A stretch of DNA of 64,000 nt from Lateolabrax maculatus (taxonomy: Eukaryota; Chordata; Actinopteri; Acropomatiformes; Lateolabracidae): the NCBI GenBank assembly GCA_031216445.1, contig CM062205.1, positions 17,197,001 to 17,261,000 of the forward strand, read 5' to 3'. The position numbers were made by a program, and so were the translations under genes. How positions within the stretch are numbered: position 1 is the first letter of the stretch; each line of letters starts with the position of its first letter. The notes below the pieces were generated by a model that did not search any database, was not told the origin of the DNA, and saw only the letters and a list, made by a program, of their open reading frames with translations. This document shows positions 25,130 to 35,772 of this stretch, piece after piece.

Positions 25130-27702
25130 TGGTGGCTTGATGATTCATTTTTGCAATCATAAGAAACAAACCCAGAATGATGCATACAGAAGGAGCCAGA
25201 GACAGACTGCACACCAATCCAAAAAAAAAAAAAACAAGTCTCTATCACACTCTTTAACATATCTTTTAAAAAAAACAAAACAAAAAGGATGTTAACGACA
25301 CCTGGGTTGCTTCATTGTCACAAAGGAAACGCTGTTAAGACATCAGATATACATAGTGATGAGACATAAAATATTTGAGTATAGCTTTACAGCATTAATT
25401 CCTGGAATCATTTCAGTGAGTTATTATTTTTTTTCACACTGTTCAGGTATGGGTATTTTTTTGAATACTTCTTCAATTCTGATGGTCACTTGAAATTAAA
25501 ACAATCTCAAGGTAGAGAATCAGTTTTGTATTCAGTCTTTAACCACTAATGCAGAGCCAGCTATTGGTTTGGAGCCCAAATATGGTCCAATATAAGAGTA
25601 AGTCTGACTTTGAAAAAGATGTTGTGGGCAAAATGCCTGGAGCTGCAGTGTTTTCAAGTCTCCAGTTTCAAGAGTACAATAAAGGGGAAGTTAATACGAA
25701 ACAAAAAAAAGGGAGATCTGTCTTCCCATATCCATTTGCGTTACTTTGAAGGCTACACAAAAAGCAGCATATTGACTCTGGATGTATCCCAATACCTTTC
25801 ATCATCCCCCCTGTTCTTCTCTCCTTCCCTTCATGAATCATCCCTGATTTGAAAGGAGCCGATCAAAAGGAGAGACCTGGGAGGATCCAGGGTAATTAGA
25901 TGAAATTTAACAAGGAGGGTGGTGGGCGGCTAAATTGTTGGTTTCCCCTTCCTTCTGACTTTAAAAACAATCTATTGTTAACAACAGGATGCAACATATC
26001 ATTTATCTTAATACCAAGGAAACATGCTTGCAATCTCCCATTGCCCCCTGGATGACACCAAACTTGGACTACATTCAGTTTGATTAAATCGTGCTGTGAC
26101 ACGTCTTTTTCCCTTCCCACTTTTACATCCTCTTCTCATCGGGTTTTCCTCTTATTGCTCAGATTCTTTGCATGGGGGGGTCAGGGTTCCTTTTTGAATC
26201 CCTTATTGAACCTTCTTAAGTTTAGAGTTATAATTAACTATAGCACTATGTATATTACTCCACAATTCAGTCACATAGTGTTCCCTACATTAACGTTAGG
26301 GGAGATGTCAAAATGTTATTTTCCAAAGTTATCCAGTGGGTGGTTGTGACTCCAAAAGTTATTTTTGGACTGATAAACTGTTTACTCAAAAACCAGAATT
26401 TAAATCTGATATTTCCACAGACTTCCTCTATACTCGAATGTACACCAAGTCAGCTGCTCAGGTAATGCCAGTACCCATCGCAATCTACGGAAATATTAGA
26501 TTTAAATGTTAAATTTGCCATGGGCAAACATTTTATCTTTCTCCAGACAGCTGACACCCGTGGAGTCACAACATTCCCTTAAAAGATATGACCAGCTGCT
26601 GGATAACAAAGAGAAAAAAAAGAAAACGTTTGGATTCTTCCCCAAGGTTTTCTTAGGGAACGCTAGGTGACTGAATCACTTAACAGTGTGCTGAGGTCAG
26701 AAGTGGGTCTATTGCTGGTAACGTTTGTTGTTTTAACCGTCAGAAGCTACATAAATCTTTTCTACAGTGCTCTTGCTGAAAGAAAATAAGGGAGGAGGGA
26801 TAAAATGTTCAATAAGAGATTTGTAAGCATCAGAGCTTAACGAATCCAGATATTTTGCCAAGTGAGAACCAGTGTTACACAAAATTCTGTGACTTAACGT
26901 ATTAAAAAAGCATAAATCACAAGCACATGACAAATTAAAATACTGAAGTTGAACTTCCTGATTGCGTCACAGAATTTCGTGCAATTAGTGGAACCGGCTA
27001 TCGTCACCCAACCCTATTTGTAGTTTTTGCTGTCAAGAGTAAAGACATGTCACACAGGCAGATTTTTTATAAAAATACAAATAAGGGGAGACATAAAAAG
27101 GGGGAAGGAAAATGGTAAAGAAAAGGGCAAAGGGGAGTATTATTGGCTTGCATCACTGCGATAGTCACACTGCTGTGACATGCTTTTGGAGGGACTTTGC
27201 TGCCCCGCCCTCCACCACCAAAAATGGCAAAAATAATTGGTCATGGAACCAGTCACTCACAAAACTCATCAGGCATCCTCTCTCTCAGCCAGGCACACTA
27301 TTTACAAAGGCATACACACACGCCAATCAAAGGCATACTGTACATACTATTTACACACACAGAAACACACTCATCCACACAGACACACGAGTAGTCAGAG
27401 AAATTACTGTATTATAATGCAGACTTAATAGCTGGCAATAATTATGTTGACTATGATCCCAGTACATAGAGGCACTGCTACCTCGCCCTGTGCTTTCTGC
27501 AGGGTAAAACCAAGTAAAATACCGGTCACACTAATGAACTACAGGTCACCGGCAGTGAGTGTGCCCTCTCAGCAGGGGGGAAGGAGGCTTTTTTTTTTCT
27601 TTTTTTTTTAAGACCGCTGCTTTTACAATACAGCTCTTGGTCAGAAAAAAAAAAAAGAAATAAAATAAATGAAAATGCAGCCCCACTACATTAAGGGCTC
27701 AA

Positions 27703-27716
27703 ATTGCCATGGTGAC
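27703..27716 (-). promoter_or_regulatory. Second RFX X-box-like palindrome
   Basis: On the minus strand GTCACCATGGCAAT fits the X-box consensus with one mismatch at the last base. It is about 1 kb from the first site, also in the presumed 3' UTR of hs6st1. Confidence 0.35.
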
Positions 27717-28286
27717 CAGTAGTTCCGCAACTCCCATCTCGAGCATTTGTCTGAGTTGAGGCTTCCAAAAGCGCTTGCCGCTCACTCAGCATGGTTCCTG
27801 GCAATGACCTGCGGCAGACTCGCTCCTCTCCCTGCCTTTGATTTCTTCGCACCTATGTGAGGTTTCGGTTCTGTAATTGGCTGTTATTCTCTGCAGGACT
27901 GAGACTCAAAAAAAGGAGAGAAAAGGAGAAGTAATGAACTTGTTAAGCGACAGGAGCTTTGGGAACCTTCAACAGAGAAACAGGCCACTTTCTCCCCCCC
28001 CTCCCCCCAAGATGCAAGGCTTCAGTAATGGCTATGGTCCATTGTACATCAATCCAATCCATTAGCTTTGACTTATAAAACTGATAAAAAATAAAGAAAT
28101 AAAGGAATCACTTTTCTTTAGGCAGCAATATTGGTCTCAGTGTTATTACAATTCTGCTTTAAAAAAAGCATAAACACAAAAGGAAAATACAAATGAAATC
28201 ATCATAAAATGAGACTGAAACTGTCACTATTTCATGACCAAAGCGTGTTCATGGGTGAAATGGCTGATATTTTGAAAGCAGAAAGC

Positions 28287-28292
28287 TTTATT
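28287..28292 (-). terminator. Possible proximal hs6st1 poly(A) signal AATAAA
   Basis: A canonical AATAAA lies on the minus strand about 607 nt after the stop codon. The downstream sequence is not GU-rich. It could serve as a weak proximal site for a short 3' UTR. Confidence 0.25.
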
Positions 28293-28715
28293 ACACAATT
28301 TTCTTCGCTTTTTTCTTTCAGGTTAAGTCTCTTGATTACGCCCACCATTTTATATTTGTTCAGCTCAGCCATTAGCATACTTTCATAGCTTTCCCAGTTC
28401 CTTTGAAATTGGAGCATCCAGGAAGTAGACTGGTCCTTTAGCAAAGATTAGTGGGAATTCACAGACTTAATTTTATTTTCTCATGCTCCATATGAGGCCA
28501 CAGAGAACAAAAGGAATACAGGAGGAGGAGGGGAGGCGGGAGAGACGGATGAGATATGCGGTTGTCAGCAACTCTCAAAAATATCTCTCCTCTGCTCAGT
28601 CAGTAATGATGTTAGGAGAGACGGAGAAACTCAGAGAGGGGGGGGAAAGGGCAAGCGGGTGCTAATAACTGGGCAAACTTCAATAATGTGAGCTGATGCA
28701 ATCGACCAACCCCAG

Positions 28716-28729
28716 GTCTCCATAGCAAC
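28716..28729 (+). promoter_or_regulatory. RFX X-box-like palindrome in the presumed hs6st1 3' UTR
   Basis: GTCTCCATAGCAAC fits the RFX consensus GTNRCC-(0-3N)-RGYAAC at all but one position, with the common AT spacer. It lies about 170 nt past the hs6st1 stop codon. Binding is inferred from the motif only. Confidence 0.35.
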
Positions 28730-28898
28730 CACTTGGGACTCTCATTCCTGCAACCCAACTCTCTGTAAAGTCTGTTTGTCAGTCATCTGGGTCTTTGAAG
28801 CAGGCACCACTCTCCGTGTATGTGTTTGTGTGTGCGTATATATGTGTTTGTATTTCACATTACATATGCGTGTCTGTGTGTTTGTTCTCATTCTGCTG

Positions 28899-29225
28899 CT
28901 ACCAGCGGTTGATGATCTGGTTCATGTAGTCCTCAGTGGGGAGCCTGCTGCCCGCCTCCTCCGTTCTGCCTCCCTCCTCGCCCTCCTCTCGCTCCTCCCT
29001 CTCCCCTTCCCCGTCCTCCAGTGTCGACACCGAGCTCTGCCGGCTATGGGAGGGCCACAGGCTGACGCCCAGGCCCAGGCCCTGGTGGCTCTGCTGCATG
29101 TGATTCTTGATGCGCTGTTGCCGCCTCTCTTGCTGCCTGGTGTACTGGTAGCGCTGCTGGAACAGGTCCCTGGCGTAGTCGTACAGCTCCATGTCCAGCT
29201 CATTCAGCTCCTCTATACGCTGGAC
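28899..29225 (-). CDS. hs6st1: hs6st1 exon 4 (C terminus and stop)
   Basis: 327 nt including the stop. Encodes VQRIEELNELDMELYDYARD, LFQQRYQYTRQQERRQQRI, a Gln- and Glu-rich low-complexity tail (EGEREEREEGEEGG), and the conserved ending LPTEDYMNQIINRW. The tail is variable among HS6STs, while the last about 14 residues match HS6ST1. Confidence 0.96.
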   Translation of the reverse strand, partial: VQRIEELNELDMELYDYARDLFQQRYQYTRQQERRQQRIKNHMQQSHQGLGLGVSLWPSHSRQSSVSTLEDGEGEREEREEGEEGGRTEEAGSRLPTEDYMNQIINRW

Positions 29226-32200
29226 CTAACGAGGAGGGAGCAGATGAAATGTTTATTGTTTTATAAGTTAGCTCAGAGGCAGAAAAGAACCAAACTCTTT
29301 TGATAGATTGATAGATTAGAAAAAAATGGCAGCCTTAGAGATACAATATTCATGTGTTGTTGTCTGTATTCATTGTGGGCAAACCTGGCCAAATATTCTC
29401 AAAATGACGTATTTTTGGTCCTACTTTTAGGACTACGAGTAATTTTATCAACTTTCTAAACTTACAGGAGATGACTTTCATCTCTGCTGATATTTAGGAC
29501 AGCTCCAGAGGTCTCCAGGAGATGGTGTTCAGGCAGAACCATGTGCGCACATACCAGGAGAAATATTTATTGATAAAAATGAAGCTACTAAAAAGATTGT
29601 TTTGGCAAATCCTATTATTCTAGTTTTTTTTTTGTTGACTGACTTTGTGCTGGACTGCTAAAGAGTATATGCTCTCTCCATAAAAAACAAGGTAACAAGG
29701 AAAATGCAGCTTAACAGTCCTGCGTCAAAACAAACAAAGTACTGCCCCTGAGAGCGGGGACTTTTAGGCACCTGGAACTATTGCACAGGAACAAAATTTA
29801 GTCCCTGGTTCCTTTCTTGAAACACAGGAAAGGATCCTGATTTCCTCAAAAGGTCCCCTGGAAAAGTTCCTGGAAACGCCTTATTACATGATATTTGTAC
29901 AAAAGCTTTATAGGACTTCTACATCGAGAGGGAACAGAGAAAAAGTGTGTTGGCAATATGTGGAGCAAGATATCAGAAACGTGTTTGATGTTTGGTTGTG
30001 CAGTGCAGCTGGCTGTATTGGCGTGTATCGTCTACTGTATGTGAATTCAACAAAGAGGGTGAAATGTGTTTAATTAAGAGAATCCCTTTGAAATCTGTGA
30101 TGGAGTGCTGGATATCATTTGTGAGCAATGTGTGCAACAACAGAGGGAAGCAATGTGCTGCATCAGTGTTGGAAAATTATAGATGTTTGATCTGCAGCAC
30201 GGGGGACACCGGCAGAAAGCCAGGAATCCAGCGCTGAGCTCAAGTCGTCGACACAAAGACTTCATGTATCAGAGAACAGTTGTCATTTAATTAAGAAGCT
30301 ATTTTCAAACAGAAGTCACTCACTGGGATGCTGAATCCACATGGGTACACGTGGGCTTTCAGCAGCCTAGCAGGAGAGTATAAACTAAATATTCCTCACA
30401 TCACCTGATGATGTAATTATTTTACTTTTTATAAATAATAAATAATCACACATGCACACAGTGCCTTCAGAAGTATTTAATTTGAAGGCTAAATTTAAAA
30501 ACAAATTTTCACTCTAACAAGTTTTTTTTCCCCCTGCCTGTCGAAATTTTCACCACGTGATATTTTCTCTTTTTTGTGATAATAACCTTTCCACAGCCTC
30601 TGTCAGCAGGACATATTTTATTTTCTATCCACCCAACTGGGTTTTGATGTATAAATCACTAGTCTGCAGTGTACTGGGGGACTTTTTTTTTTTTTGCTGG
30701 GGAAATTGAGCCTAAGAACTCCCACACTGGACCAATCAAAGTGTGAAGAACACGTTTGAAGCTGCTGTTTTTTTAATGGTGACAGTCATTTCACAGCAAT
30801 ATACGACCACTATGTTGACTCTCTGTTTCTCTCTTTTTCTAATTTTCTATTTTTCTGCTTCTTTTCTCCGATTATTTTTCACTTCACTTTACTTTCCTGT
30901 CTGTAACTGAATGAACCACGACTTCCATGTTTATCTTCTGAGAAAGATGTTGGTCATAACAAAACTAATCTGAAAAATAAGATGTTTTTCCTCTAGAAAC
31001 AGTTTAATGATAATACATACATACTAGAATTATACAACAGACTGCATTATTTACATTAAGTAATATTGTAAGTGCACTTTTCCAGTGGTGAAAGAGGTAT
31101 TCTTCTTATTACTATTCTTTACATCAATAAAAAATACCAACAGATGACGGAGTAGCAGCACTAACCGTAGCGTTGTCCAAGTCTACCCCTGCAGCTCGGG
31201 TGCTGTTGTACTGCATGAAAGGCCTGATGAAGCGCAACCTGAAGGTGCGTTCAAACAGGAACTGGGTTTTCCTCTGGTACTCTGTCAGACCAAAGAAGGC
31301 CATGTCTCGTAGGTTCTTCTTGGCCGACTCCAGCAGAAGCTGGGCCCTCTTCTTCTCTGGAACCGTGGACATGTTGTAGCAGCCGACAAGGCTCAGGTCC
31401 GCTAGCATACGAACCTATAGACAGAGGAACAACAGTCTTAAAGGATCCACCTATGGATTAAGGACTAAACCTTAAAGTACTACCAAAAAGCATCTGGTTC
31501 TACGGAAAGATTATAGAGTTTAAAAGGGACAATCAATCAGGTGTATTTGTTGCATTTATACTGAATAGAGCTGAACATGTTAATTAATTACTCCACATAA
31601 GAAGAGAAAAATTAACTGATGAATCATCTAACTATGGCTAAAACTATTGATTATTTTCGTTGTTGATAAATCTAATAATTTTCGCGATTAATTGTTAAGT
31701 CTATGAAATGTTAAAAACAATTTCTCAGGGGCCATTTAAACATTAGTTTAAACAGTTAATAAGAAGAAGAAAATGTTTAAGACATCACTACGAGTTTTAG
31801 GAAGATTTTATGGATATTTGTCTTTTTGTCACTTCATCAAAAAAAGAGAAAGAAAATGAAAACAGTCAAAAGATTAAACAATTATAAATTATTAGCTGCA
31901 GCCCTGTTCCTGAGGTCCTGCATTTTGTGTATAGTTCCTATATTCTGTAACTACCTTTTGACGTTGCAATATCATTAACCACTTTCCTTTGAAATTCAAT
32001 GTTCAGGTGTTGTACTTAATTAAGTAAAGTAGTTTGGATTCTGCTGGATTTGTTCCCATAAGAGAAATCACTTAATCACTGAGTGCATTCTGGAGCTGTT
32101 GTGCTACAGTACAGGAACAGGGACTGCATACTGATTTGGATTCACAGGAGTACAGTGTGTGCACCTCAGCCTGCTGGTCCACCAGGATGCTTCAAGTGTG

Positions 32201-33305
32201 TCTGTGTGTGTGCCACATTCATAAGTTATGGGACCCTGAGTAATAACAGCCTCAGGCTGAGATGAGATAAGCTGGCCAACACGTTTAGGTGGGAGACTGA
32301 GATATCATGAGAAAAGGAGGTGTGAATTTGAGGTGTTTGTGGCCAGCAGGCAAACTCCTAACCGTGTGCTGTATATGTGTACTGTGTGTGTGTGTGTGTG
32401 TGAGAGAGAGAGTGTGTGCAACTCATCTTAAATCATCTTTTTTTGAGATTGCAGTGAGTCTGAATATTAGAAATCAATCAAATTTCAAATTTGTCCTTTA
32501 GCTCTTTTTTTGTTGAGAAATCAATATTTGGTGGATTGTTTATAAGTTGAAAACAAATGTATCATGGTTATGAGTGTGTATCTATTGTGTATTTGGTTTC
32601 TCAGATGAAAATTGAGCAAACAATTTTATCTTTTTTCTGCAGAGATGTATTCTCTACATTGGTATTTTCCAGCGGGCTTGGATTTATGGCACTAGCTGAC
32701 AATGTAGGTACTATAATCATTTTGGAGAACAAAACAGTCAAGCAGTGCAGAGATCCAGGTTAGCTTGGTGGCGGTGATAAATGGCAGCATCAAAACTGCT
32801 CTTTAGAGTGTTTGCGATAAAACAGAGTCTTTGCACAAATGGCCAAGAGAAACCCAAAAGCAAAGTTGAATGGCTGAGGATTTGTGGGCACCTTCCTCCT
32901 CTGTAGCATTCTTTTAAACGACTGCACAGGCTTCAGTTCAGAGGACAGTAACAGTCAATGTGACAATGCTGGAACACACCCCATCTTTTAAGGCTTATAG
33001 TGTACAGTTTTTATTGCTTCGTATCATAGCTACTGGTGTGGTTATATTGGACTTCATCATACTGAAAGCTTTTTCTCCGTACCTGTCTGTTGTTGGCCAG
33101 GTTGTAGGGACAGTCCATGAACTGCTGCAGGTTGCACCCCGACCAGTCGGAGCCCTCGTAGCAGGAGGGCAGCTCCTCGGGTGTGGGGGTTCGTCCATCG
33201 CACATGTGCAGGGAGGTTTTCCACGTGGCTCCCCGCTGCACGTGCCGCCACTCGCTGAGGTAACGAGACACAGGGTCCCTCAGCAGAGTGATGTAGTAGA
33301 ACTTC
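28899..33305 (-). CDS. hs6st1: Heparan-sulfate 6-O-sulfotransferase 1, C-terminal 265 residues (three exons; first exon outside window)
   Basis: HS6ST1 is a Golgi type II membrane enzyme. It moves sulfate from PAPS to the 6-O position of glucosamine in heparan sulfate, tuning FGF and other growth-factor signalling. Exons: 33305-33083, 31414-31166, 29225-28899, joined in frame and ending in TAA or equivalent after NRW. The first residues KFYYITLLRDPVSRYLSEWR carry the 3'-phosphate-binding loop of the sulfotransferase fold. WKTSLHMCDGRTPTPEELPS, then NLANNRQVRMLADLSLVGCY and FGLTEYQRKTQFLFERTF follow. These match HS6ST1 better than HS6ST2 or HS6ST3, for example RHVQRGATWKTSLHMCDGRTPTPEELP and the C-terminal PTEDYM..II..W. 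Two sequons (NMS, NST) are visible. The transmembrane anchor, 5'-phosphosulfate loop and catalytic-His region are on exon 1, right of 64000. I cannot tell the a and b fish copies apart. Confidence 0.95.
29226..31165 (-). other. hs6st1 intron 3
   Basis: 1940-nt GT-AG intron that splits the sulfotransferase domain just after DLDNAT. AT-rich, with no recognised gene or repeat. Confidence 0.85.
31166..31414 (-). CDS. hs6st1: hs6st1 exon 3
   Basis: 249 nt, exactly 83 codons, phase 0 at both ends. Encodes VRMLADLSLVGCYN, KRAQLLLESAKKNLRDMAFF, GLTEYQRKTQFLFERTF and FIRPFMQYNSTRAAGVDL. Acceptor CTATAG and donor ACG|GTTAGT. All of it belongs to the sulfotransferase domain. Confidence 0.97.
31415..33082 (-). 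other. hs6st1 intron 2
   Basis: 1668-nt GT-AG intron between NNRQ and VRML. It contains a full-length copy of a roughly 260-bp repeat with inverted ends (31636-31905). Nothing else was recognised. Confidence 0.85.
31636..31905. mobile_element. Full-length copy of the same ~260-bp TIR element in hs6st1 intron 2
   Basis: Starts GGCTAAAACTATTGATTATT and ends AAATTATTAGCTGCAGCCC, which are inverted versions of each other and of the copy at 39709. The length (270 bp) agrees. It is more diverged than that copy. Confidence 0.55.
33083..33305 (-). CDS. hs6st1: hs6st1 exon 2 (3'-PAPS-binding loop)
   Basis: 223 nt. The first G completes an Arg codon begun on exon 1 (phase 2), then 74 codons run from KFYYITLLRDP to NLANNRQ. 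The acceptor on the minus strand is TTTTTTTTTACCACAATTAG. Donor CAG|GTACGG. The LLRDPVSRYLSEW loop binds the 3'-phosphate of PAPS. Confidence 0.97.
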
Positions 33306-34596
33306 CTAATTGTGGTAAAAAAAAAGTGGGTGAAGAGAGAAGGGGAAGTAGAGGTTAGAAAGAGTAGGAATTCAGAGGAGAGAGAGAGAAGAGAGATTTA
33401 CATTAACAAATTATTGCCTTACTTGAACACTAAAAACACAATACATTAAGCAAACAGATAAAACTAGCAGCAACACAACCTATAAAAATTGTTGAGATCA
33501 AGTAAAATGGCATAGATGAGGAGTTAGAAGCAAAAACTGCGGTGAAAATTCTTTCAAAAACACTGCATCATATGTAATTCCCCAGTTGCCCATGTGGTGG
33601 CACTGTTTACAATGCTTTATTGAACAGTTTGTTCAATATCCACAAAATTCAGTAGGAGGGAGGCTACAGGCGGAGGTTGTCATACTAAATACCATATTAT
33701 TTGCATTTACTAGAAGCAACCCTGCGATGCACAAAAGAAATCTGGGTAGCAGACAGGAAGTCAAACTACAAATGAGCGGGAGGAGGAGGTGGGGGACAGT
33801 TGATTTGTCAGACAGAGGATCAGGTCAGTGTTCAGGCCACTCTGTGCAGGAAAAGAAACTGCTGGCACAAGCACATCTCACTCTGCAACACACACATCTC
33901 CAAACTGCAAACATCCTTATGTCTCAGACTCACACACACACACACACAAAAACACACATCCTTCCTCTCGCCTAACACTCGCACCAAGTCTGCCTCCGAG
34001 AGATGACTCATCCCGCATCTGAGATATGGATGGGACTGTTTCTGTGGTGTGTAATGTAATGGTGCATAGCACAGTTCAATGTCTCTCCAGAGGGGACACT
34101 CCCACCAGAGCTGAGACCTTTCCAGGCCTTCACACTCCAGCTAATTACTGCAGTCTAATCAATCAACACATCCTTATTAACACACACACACACACACGCA
34201 TGCAACGAGTGTGTGTGCCCATGTGTGGCTATGTGCCTGCAGTGCGTCTGGGAGCGATGGTATGGATTTGTCTGGGCAACAGACACACGCCGCCGGGCGA
34301 AAATACGCACAGGCACACACGCTGCCGTCCTCTCCTGGGCTTGCATCACGTCAGAGGAATGTTTGCAGAGAGAATTTTGTGTGTTGACAGGACTCCATGA
34401 AATCGGCCGGTCCACAGAAGCTGCCTCACATATACAGACAGACCCTCTGCTTCCATCGCTAAATCTGTGGCTTCACACTACAAAGCTCACCCGGCGAGAG
34501 AGGAGGGGTTGCTGGGTGGACACAAAGCCCCAAGTGTCACACAAACAGTAGCAGTGTTTGGATATTAAAGAGAAGTAGCAACCCCCCCCCCCCCCC

Positions 34597-35010
34597 AAAA
34601 TCCAGAGGCAGCAGGGATATCCTGGATGACAAAACAACTAAACCCCAAAACTAACAACAGCTGAGAGATGGAGCACAAAAAAACAACCAAACTCTTAATC
34701 CAGCAGCGGCAAGGAGATCCTGGACAATAAAACAAACCAACCCCAAAACAAATTTCATCTGGGAGATCCTGCGCAACAAAACAACCACACCCTGAATTTA
34801 GCTACAGCACAGAGATATTCCGGCAAATGAAACAAATCTAGTAGCAGCAGGGGGATCATGGACAATGAAACGACTAAACCCTAAATCCAGTGGCAGCTGG
34901 GAGATCCCAGGCAACGAACCAAACAGACCCTCAATCCTGGGACAGCGGGGGGATCACGGCCATAGAAACAAGTATCTAAACTCTAAATCCTATCAACCTA
35001 AACCTAAAAC
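34597..35010. repeat. Decayed minisatellite, about eight units of roughly 50 bp
   Basis: Each unit has an A/C-rich half (AAACAACYAAACCCYAAATC) and a purine-rich half (CAGCAGCTGGGAGATCCTGG, often ending ACAAT or ACAAC). Units begin near 34631, 34677, 34728, 34777, 34829, 34867 and 34916. They differ by substitutions and small indels. A 15-C run (34582-34596) sits at the left edge. Confidence 0.6.
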
Positions 35011-35517
35011 CTCATCCCTGATCTAATCAAAAGCAGAGGACAGGAGACGCACAGTCAAACTGGAGCCTGCAGGAGGCCGGGGTACATTATGGAGATTCCT
35101 ATGATGACATTATCAGGATTCCTAACACTCCCCAGAGTGCAGTGTGTGTTTGTGTGCGAGTGTGTGTCGGCCTGCTGTGTGTGTTTCTGAGTAAGACTAC
35201 GCCTATTAAATCAGTGATGACATTTTCCCCCTTTTGGCTTCTATTCTGGTGAAAAAACACAGTACTGTTTGGCCCTCGCAACAGAGACGGGAGGAGAGAA
35301 CGAGGGGAAAGGGTGAAAAACAGCGAGAGAGAAAAAGAGAGAGGGAGAGACAGAGAAGGGGGCGGAAGAGAATTTCAATTAGTTTTTCTAATACTGTGAA
35401 AGCAGTGAGGGCCCCGAGCCCAAGTGATTTATCAAAGTTATGGCTCCAGCTATAATGAAGGCTCAGGCATATTACCAAGCAAAATAAATAAATAACATAC
35501 ACATAAACATACACAGC

Positions 35518-35518
<1 letters not shown>

Positions 35519-35567
<49 letters not shown>

Positions 35568-35728
35568 CATACATGCAAACCTAAATAAATGATCTTAAAC
35601 GGCGTGCCTGCCTGTCGTGTCGGCTGGGTCAGGCAGACTGCAAAACTGGTGCCGTGGAGACTTTCTCGCCTTTAAGCCTAATGATGTCTGGCCGTGTACT
35701 CAGATCCCTAGGTAATGATGTTTCAACC

Positions 35729-35771
<43 letters not shown>
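35519..35771 (+). repeat. Two (AC)n microsatellites, 35519-35565 and 35730-35771
   Basis: Two perfect dinucleotide arrays of about 23 and 21 units, separated by about 165 bp of unique sequence. Confidence 0.95.

Positions 35772-35772
<1 letters not shown>

Larger units (their letters stand above)
25101..28898 (-). other. hs6st1: Probable hs6st1 3' UTR (about 3.8 kb)
   Basis: This region follows the hs6st1 stop codon and has no further coding exon. Its left limit is set by the best poly(A) signal on the minus strand (ATTAAA at 25129-25124), which is followed by a GU-rich stretch. The human HS6ST1 message also carries a long 3' UTR. An earlier AATAAA at 28292-28287 would give a UTR of about 0.6 kb, but it lacks a good downstream element. 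Confidence 0.4.

Noticed and set aside
34597..35010. CRISPR-like array
   Set aside because: Units are contiguous and diverged with no unique spacers, and this is an animal intron.
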